From contig OZ287700.1 of the NCBI GenBank assembly GCA_965649825.1, positions 310,001 through 374,000 on the forward strand: DNA of 64,000 nt, written 5' to 3'. This DNA comes from Penicillus capitatus (Eukaryota > Chlorophyta). Both the position numbers and the translations under genes were made by a program. Positions 11,406 to 22,323 of this stretch are shown piece after piece; the stretch's first letter is position 1; every line of letters starts with the position of its first letter. The notes under the pieces are model-generated. The model was not told the origin of the DNA, did not search any database, and saw nothing but the letters and a program-made list of their open reading frames with translations.

Positions 11406-12383
11406 ATGTCGAGCTCCACGCGTGGGCTCCGACGGACACGAGGAAAGAGACTTCGTCGCGTCGTGGAGGAAGAACAAGAAGCGGATGACGAGTTCTGGGG
11501 ACAAGAGTTCTTTCAAGAAGACGAAGAGGACGTTCCCTATCTCACCGAGAGCGATCAGGAGTCCGTTGCCGACTCAGATTTCAGCAACTCGGTGTGACGC
11601 TCTCCTCCCTTACCCTTACCTCACGTCTTCACAACACAGGAAGCCGAAGAAGATGACCAGGACGAAGAGACCGAAGTCCAGCGGGAAAGGCCACAGTACG
11701 CTATCCAAAGAGTCGCTGCCGCACAGTGAGATCGATGCTGTGCCAGGAAGAAACGTTTGCTGCCGCCAGGGACGACCAAAAGGCGCCGAAGGCCTGCTGC
11801 GACCAAAAAACAGGCAGAGAATGGCGAACAGGAGAAGCCATCCTTCGAGATCTCGCCTGTGACGTTGCGACAGTCCACACTGCAGCGGAGAACGGCAGCC
11901 GAGGAGGAACGGCGTCTGCAACAGATGCAGCGAGCAAGGAGGCAGAACAAGACAAATGAGAGAGCCCCGACGATGGGACTGGAGGAATTCTTGAAGGAGG
12001 TTGTGGAGGTGGAGCTGACGAACCTGACATCTCTCAACGAACTGGAAGCCTTCGAAGAAGAGTCCAAGAAGCGGGCACTGCAGTCCAAAAGCAAAAAGAA
12101 GGGCGCTCACGTCATTCTTCGCTCGAGACGCGTCGGAGAGACGGAGAGGACCGTTCTGGAGGTCTCCCATTCGAAGCAGCTGCCAGAATGGCTACAGAGG
12201 AAAACAAAGCCGGAGCCCGCGGGGACACAGAAATGTGTGATAACTGGTTTGCCAGCGAAGTACAGAGATCCGCTCACGAAGCTGCCGTACGCAACGATGG
12301 AGGCATTTCGCGAGATTCGTCGTCGTACGAGTCAGCTGTCCGGCAGCGAGATTGTGCCAGGAGATGTGCTGCGATCGAACTAG
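11406..12383 (+). CDS. VPS72: YL1/VPS72 homologue, SWR1-type chromatin remodeller subunit
   Basis: Starts at ATG 11406. The N-terminal exon has the YL1 pattern: an arginine-rich start, then an acidic stretch ending DSDFSN. An intron at 11592-11639 and a second of about 51 nt (gtacgc...gtgccag, 11697-11747) join the acidic exon to a basic segment (RPQ-KKRLLPPG). The middle part has a helical YL1 region (TLRQSTLQRRTAAEEE). The C terminus carries the YL1_C signature CVITGLPAKYRDPLTKLPY. In yeast and animals this protein binds H2A.Z-H2B and is part of SWR1/SRCAP. The stop TAG at 12381-12383 shares the palindrome CTAG with the stop of the convergent NTPCR gene. Confidence 0.92.
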
Positions 12384-13210
12384 GGATCCGTTTTGAGTTT
12401 CTGCTCAAGGGCCTGAAGGATGTCTTGTGTGAGCGGTCGCACCAGTCTCTCTCGATTGCTCCGCGTCACGGTGACTAACCGAACATCGGGCCGTTCGCAT
12501 ATCTCATTCACCTAGTAGGGAACCGTTAACAGGGAGACTCACTCTTCAGACGCAGTCTCTTACGAAGGTGCGTCCTCTCGCCTGGGGGGAATCCTTCTAA
12601 AAGGGAAGAGCATCGAAGGCAGTTAGCGAAACAGGATGCGGACCCCTCTGAATGTTTGCACCTCTCGGGAGTAAGGCACAACTCCCAGGACAACGCAGTC
12701 TGCGTTCAGCACTTGGCCGACGGCTTCGATGAAGGACTCGGAGTAGAACTCCATCTTGCCTAAGCACTCAAAGATGACGGCCATGCGGAAGGCAGATATG
12801 CGGACCGATCTCGTCGACGACGAAGAGTTTCACTTCGGGTCGGATGACGAGTTCTGGAAGGGCGATGCTCTCGAAGGAAGGCACGTGGACGAGATAGCGC
12901 CCAACGCGTGGCCTGGGCTGGAAGACAAGGAACCACGGATGCTGCGACGCCTTGAGCATGGTGGACGTGCTTGCTTTAGGAGATGTCTGTACTGAGCCGA
13001 CGCCTCATTGCGCGAGAGCAACGCTCGTCGGCCGTCGAGGGCGACGACGTCAAATCCTTCGCGTCCTTGAGGCCCCAGAACTTCTTCCGTTGTGAAGCCG
13101 GCTGCTATAGAACGCAGGACGTGCACCTTTCCCACTTCCTCGACGACGCGCTGGACTAAAGTCGTTTTGCCGCTCGCAGGCAATCCGGTCACCATGAAGT
13201 GTGGACCCAT
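12380..13210 (-). CDS. NTPCR: NTPCR/THEP1-type nucleoside-triphosphatase
   Basis: ATG 13210 begins MGPHFMVTGLPASGKTTL, a Walker A P-loop at the very N terminus as in THEP1 proteins. The same exon has the family segment FTTEEVLGPQGREGFDVV. The second exon contains a Walker B-like LFVVDEIG. The third reads KMEFYSESFIEAVGQVL. A fourth small exon (KDSPQARGRTF) and a last exon (VNEICERPDVRLVTVTRSN) complete the family's C terminus. Four introns of about 40-65 nt separate the five exons. THEP1 enzymes hydrolyse NTPs (ATP, GTP and others) with low turnover; their cellular role is poorly defined. An in-frame extension upstream of 13210 exists but is not family-like, so the start was placed at this Met. 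Confidence 0.92.
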
Positions 13211-15840
13211 TCTAACAGACCCAGCGCTGCGCGAAGGTCTGCAACGTGATCTGCCTGTCGTACGAATCGACTGCGCAACGCGACGCGACGTCAAGTGGCC
13301 AGGTTCAGAAATTGTTGCACAGCGCGGTTGTCTTCCTGGAAAATCGTCAGATGTACAGTGGATGAGGTGAGTAGGCAGGTAATCCGTAGTGTTTAAACTG
13401 TTCGGTTTGTGCTTTGCAAATATAACACTGACAGCATGCGTGAAGACTACTAGCCTTGCTCGTTGCTTGTATTCTACGCTTCGTCAACTTCTCCCAACAA
13501 CATCGGCGACAACATGTTCATGTTTTTCGCGATCATTGCAACCGTGGCTAACAATGATGTTTCCTTTCTCAGAGAGATTACATGTCTATTTCAACTTTGT
13601 GTCGAAGTCTAAGAATATGACGCCTTGCGTATTATATGACAAGAAAGCCGAAGCTGGAAAGTCCACACAGAGTGCATACATCCTATGGGTTGTTACCGTC
13701 GTTTTGCACCTGCCAGACAAATCCGATAACTCTTTCAATCAAGGTTTTCACTGATGTCGCTGTTCACGGTTTGAGTCTCGGCATGCACTGAACTTCGTCG
13801 AAGTTCTAACTCCTGGATTGGTGCCATTCTATTCTCTTGGCTGTGAGTCACTAATCTGTACCGTCTAGCAAAATTGCAGACACCTATGATTCCCAAAACT
13901 GACTACCCTGTGCAGATACAATCTACTCCAACTTCCCGTTTGCACTTTATCGATTTCTATCGAGGCAGTACTAGTCTCTCATTAGATGACAAGACAACAT
14001 AAACCAAACTTCTGTATTGGTTTCAAACATCTTTTAGCAGGTTTCGCATGCTATACCCGTTGCTTTCTTTAAGCTTCACATCAGTTCAAAGACATGCATG
14101 CATGCCTTCAAATGCCCAAGAAACTCTATGGCGATGTTACAGACGTATTTTCAACGGCACACTTCCGAAGATATTACCTTCCAATAGTTTATCATCATCT
14201 GGTTCTACTTACATTTCAACAAACAATGTCATTGCTTTTCATGTCTTCCAAAATTACATTATCAGTTCTGCAAATAGAGTTTTCGTCGCGGATGCTGCAC
14301 AAAGAACATGCAAGGTATGCATTAAACCTGTTGGACTTTAGCTAACCGTGTGCAACGAACATGTCGCGCACAGCTTGTGCAATGCTCGTAGAACCTCACA
14401 TGGTTCGTTTTATCACCGTAAAGCCTGTTGCTATCATTTAGCATCTCTGTTTCCCAAATCACTAAATACTCATATCGTTGAAATCAGTTACGCCAAACGA
14501 TTAACTTTCCCTGTAAACCTTACTTATTTCCTTAATTAACATCATGTCACAGTATTTTGCCCGATGATCTGCTAAAAGACAGCTTATTGCTAATCGCAAT
14601 GAAAGGTGTGTTCCCAATCGTGACTACGAGAGTCTTTCTGTTAACACAAGAATTACATCTTCTAAAGTCTTGCACCGGATCTTACTCGTTTTCCTTGCTG
14701 CAGATGAAGGTAAGGATGTAATTAAGGCATTGTCAATCTGAAGGCGCTTATTCACGATTACCTCAAGACTTTAGGGAAATTGTCCTCTTCCAGCGAACTA
14801 ATTGTCGGATAATTTAGCCATCAATGATTCTGGACTTCCACGTTAAAAAGGAAGCTGTCATTTCTTCCGTGCGAATTTTGCAATGTCTTAATCGAGCTTC
14901 ACTGGTAACCTTCATTCCCTTTTCTTAACATTTGGTTAAGGCCATACGTAAATCCCCTCGATAAACTTCAATGGATGACGTTTCTCCAGATCGAATGCTT
15001 CAACTGTTGCTGTGTTTGCCGAACCCATGTAAATGTCCGTCTTCTATTTTCAAGGATCAAAAGTCTTTGGTGAATTCTGCGAGCATTTCCGGGTTTCTTA
15101 ATCAGTTTGTTGTTGGAGAGGACTTCCATGAGCGGTTTCGCAGCACATCTCCCCTTCTTTCACAAGTCGACAAGTCGAATAGGAAAAAACTTACTTCTCC
15201 GTTACTCGGTCCCAAGACAAAACCGAGTTCAAACGAATCGCCAAGAATTCGTCGCGAAGTAAAGCAAGTGGAACAAGATCTTCCGCTTAGTTCCATAACC
15301 TGCTAGGCCGTCTGGTGGACCCTCAACTCTTCTTTTTTGACACCGCCGAGACATGTATGTCCTGTTGATTGCACGTGATGTCCCAATCTCGTCTCGTCAC
15401 TTGATATATTGGTTTTGCAATACTCAATCAATGTATCAGAATGTTCTGTCGCAGTAAAGGTAAATCCAACGATCGACCAGTGTTTTCCCTCTAGGCGTGT
15501 ATGAAGTCGTTGTAACTTTTTTGTTCTTCCGCGAGTTAGGAATACCATAATTTCTAGCGGCCGACATACCAGGCACATTGCGATGACATCTGCTCTGTTT
15601 TGTGGCATGAATGAAACCTCACTCGGAACAGTTTTTTTATTGGATACACCGATTCTTGCTCCTATAGAAATGAATCTTGGAACTATTGCTCGTGTTCGTG
15701 TTGTTTGTTTCTTGTAACTGTTTGATTTGCACACGTTCTCACACGTTTTTCTGCATTGCAACCATGAACGCACCGAAGCGTCCAATCCACACACGGTGCG
15801 AAAGCATCCGAGCGGTCTGTTGTAGAGCGAGGGTTATACC
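13211..15840. other. AT-rich gene-poor region
   Basis: About 2.6 kb, visibly more AT-rich than neighbouring sequence from about 13.4 kb on. Open frames of 60-160 codons occur (for instance 14971-15306 on plus and 15303-15794 on minus), but none has a recognisable domain or splice-linked continuation. Repetitive or relic mobile DNA is possible; I could not identify terminal repeats or a transposase or reverse-transcriptase motif. Confidence 0.5.
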
Positions 15841-16049
15841 ATGTTGACGCATTTGTCGAAAGGTAGAGTCGTTAATGAATCCAAATGGGGTCCGTTTACG
15901 CCAAGACAACTCTCTAACATTAATAACAACTCTAAACTTGTGTTTCATTCGTCTGAGAGGGCCCTTGCGTCCACACAGAAGAACTTCAATAAGTTTTGTG
16001 GTGTGATTTTAGAAGAAACGAAAACAAAAACAAAACAACATGCAAGACT

Positions 16050-19000
16050 CTAATGATCATCGAGATGTTCGAGCATTAAGTTCGCTCTTTCCAAGTAAGG
16101 CGCCGCTTCATTCTCCCTTCCCATTCCTATCAAACAGTTGGCATAGATTCTGATGCAAAGGACGACGCTCGGGTGGGCCGCGTCCCCGTGAAGGCGCTCG
16201 CTCATCTCTAGGGCCCTCTTGTAGAGCGGCAACGCTTCGTCGATTCTCCCCGAATCTTTTAGCACCGCAGCATAGTTGTTGATGCAAAAGACGACACTCG
16301 GGTGGTCTGTGTCGCCGTATAGGCGCTCACTCATCTCCAGAGCTTGCTTGAAGAACGGCAACGCTTCATCAATTCTTCCCGCATATTTTAGCACGGCTGC
16401 ATAGTTGTTGATGCAAAGGACGACGTCCGAGTGGTCCGCGCCGCCGTGAAGGCGCTCGCTCATCTCTAGAGCTTGCTTGAAGAGTGGCAATGCTTCGTCG
16501 ATTCTTCCGGTATTTTGTAGACCAAAGGCATAGTTGTTGATGCAAAAGACGACGTTCGAGTGGTCTGCGTCACCATGAAGGCGTTTGCTCATCTCTAGAG
16601 CTTGCTCGAAGAGCGGCAATGTTTCATCGGTTCTTCCCGCATCTTTTAGCACGGCAGCATAGTTGTTGATGTAAAGGACGACGTTCGGGTGGTCTGCGTC
16701 GCCGTGAAGGCGCTCGCACATCTCTAGAGCCCTCTTGTAGAGCTGCAATGCTTCGTCGATTCTTCCCGTATCTTGTACACATAGGGCATAGTTTCCGATA
16801 GCAGTGACGACGCTCGGGTGGTCCGCGTCCCCGTGAAGGCGCTCGCACATCTCTAGAGCCCTCTTGTAGAGCGGCAGCGCTTCGTCGATTCTTCCAGCCT
16901 CATCTAGCCCAAAAGCATAGTTGTTGATGCAACGTTCGAGAGACGGATGATCTGAGTCGCCGTGAAGGCGCTCGCTCATCTCCAGAGCCCTCTTGTAGAG
17001 CTGCAATGCTTCGTCGATTCTTCCAGCATCTTGTAGACATAGGGCATAGTTCCCGATGTAAATGACGACGTCCGAGTGGTCCGCACCGCCGTGACGGCGT
17101 TCGCACATCTCTAGAGTCCGCTTGAAGAGCGGCAATGCTTCGTCGATTCTTCCCGCATCTTGTAGACTTAAGGCATAGTTGTTGTTACAGCGTTCGAGGG
17201 ACGGATGGTCCGCGTCGCCGTGAAGGCGTTCGCTTATCTCGAGGGCTCTTTGAGCGTAGGAGATCGATTCTCGGGACATGCATATCTCTTTGTAGCCCTT
17301 TGACATATGTTTGAGTAACTCCAGTTCCACGCCGCTGTCCTTGCACTTTTCGCAGTTTTCAATGAGCGATAACCCGTTTCGTGCGAGCAAGGTCCATAGC
17401 TCTCTGTTCGAACGATCCGTTCTGAACTCGTTAGTATATTGGCCAATTGAATGCACTATGGTGTTGATGTGATCTTCAATCACACTCTTGTTTTGGTCGT
17501 CGGATTCTTGACTCCGGCCAGAACTCCTCTCATCGATGTCCAAGAGGAGGTGTTTCACAAGAAGTTGTGTATCTGCGTGCATGTAAATCTGGTTTGTTTG
17601 CTTGTTCCACGAGACATGAGAGAAACGCTCAAGGAGCCTCATGGAGTTCTCCGTTTTTGTCCGGGAGAGTTCATTCCCGGGTTCGTGCCACTTGTACACC
17701 CAATCGACGGGCACTCCGTTTGGATCGAGTAGCGCCAGCTTGGCGAGGAGATCGAGCGAGCACGGGCCTAAGTCATTGGGTTCTTTCGAGATCTTTTGCA
17801 CGCTCGAGTTGAATACGAAGACCATTCCAGTTGCGACTTCGCCGCTTCGCGTCGCGGAGAGCTTCGCTATCGTTTCGGCTTCCCGCGGTGTGAGTTTGTA
17901 CCGCAGCATACGTTGCACCCATTCGCCGGGGTTCCACACATCTTCGTCCCTCATCACGGAGAAGAACTGCGCGAGGGCCAGCGGAGTGCGAGGCAGCAGA
18001 TCCATCAAATCGTCCAGATCCTTCGACCGCAGTGACTTGGCACACTCAAATTTCTCGGCCAGAATCCGCGCTTCGATCTCGTCGAGCGGCTCGAGTCGAA
18101 CTGCGTTTCTTGCCCACTCGCTCGCTCCGCACTCTCTCGTCGCGACAATGACGTGTGCGCCTGCCAACGGAACGTACTCGCGAATCAGCTCGAGGTTCGG
18201 TGCGTCGTCGAAGACGTACAGACAGCGCGATCTTCCGAGCTTCTCTTGAACCCGTTTGACCAACTCTGGTGTGTCGTCGTCCGTGGGGATTTGAAGGTAT
18301 TCTGCGATCTGCAAGAACGCGAAAGTGATGCTCTCCCTTGAACTTGAAGGAATCCAGAACTCGTCGTCGTAGCTGCGTTTGCTTCTGAAGTAATCGAACA
18401 TCTTGATCGCTAGCTGGGTCTTTCCGATGCCTCCTGGGCCGACGATGGCCTTCACGACAACTGACTCGGAGCTCTCTGCGAAGGCTTCAACGATTTCTTT
18501 CAGCTTATCCTTCCTCCCGGCGAAGTAGCGGACAATGTCAGGCGAGGCCAAAGAGTGTTTCTTCTTCGGACTCAATCGAACTCCAGTAGTCGGAGTGGAC
18601 AGTTCGCCTTCGAGGCCCTTCCAGACTCGAAGAAACAGCTTGTCGCCGGATGTCTTGTCTTCGCCGGACGAAACCGAATCGATCTCTTGTTCGACTTTCT
18701 TCTCCCTCCGCCACTCGGACAGGGCTTCTTCGCAGGCTGCATTGTGCACGTTCGAAAGCAGTCTTTCCATAGCGTCGTGTGCTAGACGCTTTTCGTCTTC
18801 AAAACCTCGAGCGCATAACTCTTCAAGGTTATCGAGAAGCTCCAAAAACAGATCGGGGTCGCTAGACCAGTCCCATTCGTCCGTGCGCTCGACGAGGCTT
18901 GCTAGAGTCTCGGCGCTCGCTCTGCGGACATCTCCGTCCTCCCCATGGATAGCGAGCATGTTCAACATCTCTACCACGCCGAACCTCAGAGCCTTGCAGT

Positions 19001-21196
19001 GTTCGGAGCCGGACGCTCTTCCTTCCAGCACGAGAGAGGAGAAGATCCCGCTGAATACTTCGATAGCAGACGGATCTTCCATGGCTGCGAAGTGTGCGGC
19101 GTTGAGCGCATGGAGGCACTTACGCCACTGATCTTCACAAACGATTTCGCCGCGCCTCGCTTGTTGCATCGCTTGTAGCAGGGCCCGTTGCAGCGCCCTC
19201 GCCACGGACTCTACATTTCCGAGATCAAAGTCGAGATGCACCGCTTTTCTCAGCGCTCGATGGATGCCCGCCGTGCCGTAGAAAAGCTCGGCAACACGCC
19301 TAGCGCCACTCACATTGTGAGCGCCTCGCTTGGAGAACTGAGAAGAGGTCACGCTGTGTCGAACCAGCATCGCTTCGTACTTCATCGGATAGTACCCTGC
19401 GACGTCGATCACCTTCCGGCAATAGTCTAAGAGCTTAACTTCCAGTAGTCCTTCAGGCTCGTTAGGATCCAAATCGGCCGACCTGACCTCTCGAAGGATC
19501 CTCAAGCACTCGTGTGCAGCGTGCAGGGCGCTGCATTGTGCGGAAAACGTCTTTCTCGAGAAGCTTGCCTTTTCCGAATCGAGCTCATCTAGTAGGAAGT
19601 CGGCGAGCCGAACAAGACAGCTAGGATCGTCTTTGAAGATTTCGGCGTCGACCGTCAGAAGCGTAAGCTCAATCGCTTCCGTGAGATATCTGTTGCTCGG
19701 AGCCTCGGTGCACAGTTTGTCGCGGATGCTGTCGAAGAAGTCTTTGAGAAAGGGCAGATGTTCGCCGATAGCGCTGTCGAGTCTGCACAGGGCAAGGCAC
19801 TCACGGACCGCCGCTCCTCGATCGTCCGTCGCTTCTCCGACGTGCATGTCTCCGAAGGCACTGATGACCCTCCTTATCACTACTGCCAGTGCGAGTCTCT
19901 GCTCAGCGCCGTCCGCCTCGTTGAACGCTTTCACCACTTGTTCTAGGTTCTGGTACGATCCTTCGTGAAGAATCTTCCGGACGAGAGATCTCTCCATTGG
20001 AGTCAGAGCTCTTCCAGTCGCCGAACGAGAGACGCTGCTTTCGGCGGGAGTCTGGTTCCCGAGTGCATCGCTGCTGGATGAGGGTTCCCCGTTTCCGCCA
20101 CCCCAAAGTCCAAGATCTCCCAAGAAGATGAACCTCCCCGTGCCGCGAGTTGGATTGGACAGAATATGAATGCGGCGACGTGCAGCACTCCACGGCAGAC
20201 GGGCCAGACGGCGAATCGCTTCCTCAGGGTCTGAAAAACCCTTGCAGAAAAGCGGAACCGTTGTAGTCTTGGAGAACGGTCCCACTCGCTCCACAATCCT
20301 CCCGGCGAAATTCTCTCCTTTTCGAAAGATCTGGACGAGGCCAGTACCCTCGATCTCAAGCTCGCAGACTTCCTCAGAGTCCCCCTGAGTTAACAGTTGA
20401 AAGCTAGAACAGGAAGAAGAAGAGAGCACTTGTGTGCATGTGCGAGGCGTCTGAGAACGAGACAGTTCTGCACGATAGAAAGACGATCGAGGCATGTGAA
20501 CCGAAGAGAGGTTCCTAGCTGTCCTTCCCGTATGCACGCGCGATTTGCCGCGGTGAGTCAGTTCACGGTCGGGTCCTATAACGAAGACGCCTGATGAGGC
20601 TTCCCCGCGGCGGCGATGGCGAGGCACGATCGAAGGAAACGTCCTGGCGACACTGACAGGATCCCACATCTATCGAATGTGACATTGAAACACGAGACTT
20701 TGGCAGAGAGGTCGTCACCTTTGAAGCTGGGTAGACTCTGAACTGTTCAAGACCCGATGCGCATTCCCTGTTCCATGGGCCCTGATGGACATCATGCAAC
20801 TCGGATGAGGAAGTCTAGAAACGGATGGCACTCACCTCGACACGATGATACGGTTTGCGGTGCTCGCCGTCGACCACTTTTGCCCCCTCGAATCTTTTCT
20901 TCTGATAAAACGTGAAGTCCGCGTCTGCGACCGTCGCCGTCGTACGGATTCGGGTCGACACGCCTCCATCGGTAGCCGGCGAACGCACACACTGGAAACG
21001 CGAATCGTTGCAGTGCATGCGAATGTGTCAGGGAGGGCCTTACCGTCTCGACAAGTCGGCAGCAGTCTCCTTTTCTGCCTTGCTGTTTTGAGGGATGCGT
21101 ACAGGTGAAAGAACCGTCGCGCATTTCGACGATGCGCGGCGACGTGCCGTTGCTCTCGGCGACGTTCTGCTTACGGCGAGTGGTACGATTTTTCAT
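16050..21196 (-). CDS. STAND/NB-ARC receptor with nine KLC-type TPRs, copy 1
   Basis: Exon 1 starts at ATG 21196 (MKNRTTRRKQ). Small exons follow at about 20990-20850, 20790-20720 and 20670-20540, then one very large exon from about 20388 to the stop at 16050. Each exon boundary is conserved in copy 2. The large exon has an N-terminal block (VCELEIEGTG, GRFIFLGDLGLWGGGN) and then a long helical, armadillo-like region. Next is an NB-ARC NTPase: P-loop GPGGIGKTQLA, Walker B-like CLYVFDDAP, VIVATREC and LPRTPLALAQ. It ends with nine 43-residue TPRs of Kinesin-light-chain type (DADHPSVV, GRIDEALPLYK). Such proteins are signalling ATPase switches that oligomerise on ligand binding by the repeats; fungal and plant relatives act in immunity and allorecognition. 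An effector domain was not recognised. Confidence 0.85.
16060..17245 (-). repeat. 129-bp tandem repeat array encoding nine TPRs (copy 1)
   Basis: Nine consecutive 129-bp units, each encoding one 43-residue TPR. Neighbouring units are very similar at DNA level, with repeated strings such as ttgatgcaa and agggccctcttgtagagcgg. Variation concentrates around the residues following DHP and the helix B start. Confidence 0.85.
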
Positions 21197-22323
21197 GATA
21201 AAAGGTTTCAGTTTGAAGCGACGAATGCGTTGCAGTGTTCTTAAAAATGAAACACGTAAACAGACAAACTCGGGTGGAAGACACGGATCTTCTGATGGCA
21301 GGATGATTGTCCAATCGGCGCAATGGGCCTAATGAAGCAAATTGGAGGTGTTGATGCACGCCTGGCTGCCGAGCGATCGTCGAGGACGTCGACGATGAGC
21401 CTGTGTGCTATAAAAGTACTGCGGCTGGCTGGATGGCTGGCATCGGTTTAGTGTATCAGTCACTGCCGAAGCGGATACGTTCAGGAAGGCTTCGCAGAAT
21501 TAGGAATGGTCTGCGAAGTCTTCGGGAATCCTCGGAATTGAGAATGATGTGTTGCTCCAGCACCGGCGAATGAGCAGTCTGGCGTGCAGAGCAACGAAGT
21601 CGAGTGTGGATACTTCGCTGCAGCGCATGATGAGGTCGATTAGTGTGGACGAAGGACGAGAGCGCAGAAGGATCCGAGTCATCCTGCGCTTACGATACGT
21701 CGAAGAGCTCGCCAATTATTACACCGTCATCCGATGGCGAACGCGGCAAAGAGGCAATGAAGAAAAATCTAGGGGACGCTGTGAAGGTGAATGGAACCAA
21801 GTCTGCGTCGATCACTTCAGTCTCGATGAAATCAGTGACGTTGAAAGATGAGACTATGAACAGTCAGTCGTTTTTAATCGACCCATTGCGGGAATCGATC
21901 CTACAACCTCAGCACGGTTTCAATGCGCGAGTCACGAGGAACCTCAAGACAGATGAATGCCATACAGATGGAAGATAAAAAACTAACAGATTGCTTTATT
22001 ATTCACCTTTCGACCGGATGGGCTCGATGTTGTCAGACCATTGGACATTGCAGTGAGACGATTTCTGGTGTCTGCGAAGTTGTTTCTCGCTCTTTTGCTG
22101 TGGAGAAGACAGCAACCTGACACAATGACTTCTTATGGGCTCAGCGATCTTCAAAAGCTGGCCTGGACAAGAAAGCAGACAAGACTCAAACTGAATGTGA
22201 CACCGAGTCCAGAGACATCCCATCCAGACGTGCGTGTGTTCATTTAAGTTCATCTAGTTCATAAGCATTGACGTTTCTTTGTGGCTGAGACGACGCGTCG
22301 TGGCTTTCTAAGTCTTTTCAACC
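21197..22323. other. upstream flank of receptor copy 1, no confident gene
   Basis: The part nearest the receptor (to about 21640) is duplicated at 41364-41820. A minus-strand frame at 21500-21715 aligns loosely with one at 41624-41820 (HARLLIRRCWSNTSF against RSRLASRWWVEQHIL), so an additional 5' exon of the receptor gene is possible. Beyond that only short open frames are seen. Confidence 0.4.

Larger units (their letters stand above)
16035..21640. repeat. segmental duplication, block 1
   Basis: This block is homologous to 36075-41820. Similarity covers the whole receptor gene, its short 3' flank (acaacatgcaagact at 16036-16050 and 36078-36092), all small upstream exons with introns, and about 400 bp beyond exon 1 (for example gatgtgttgctcca at 21546 and 41726). 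The central part of the large exon is nearly identical; the ends diverge more. Confidence 0.85.

Noticed and set aside
16050-20669. Long plus-strand open frames opposite the receptor genes (for example 17641-18249, 37811-38542)
   Set aside because: They are shadows of the conserved minus-strand coding sequence; the proteins are low in complexity and serine/arginine-rich, and have no motif.
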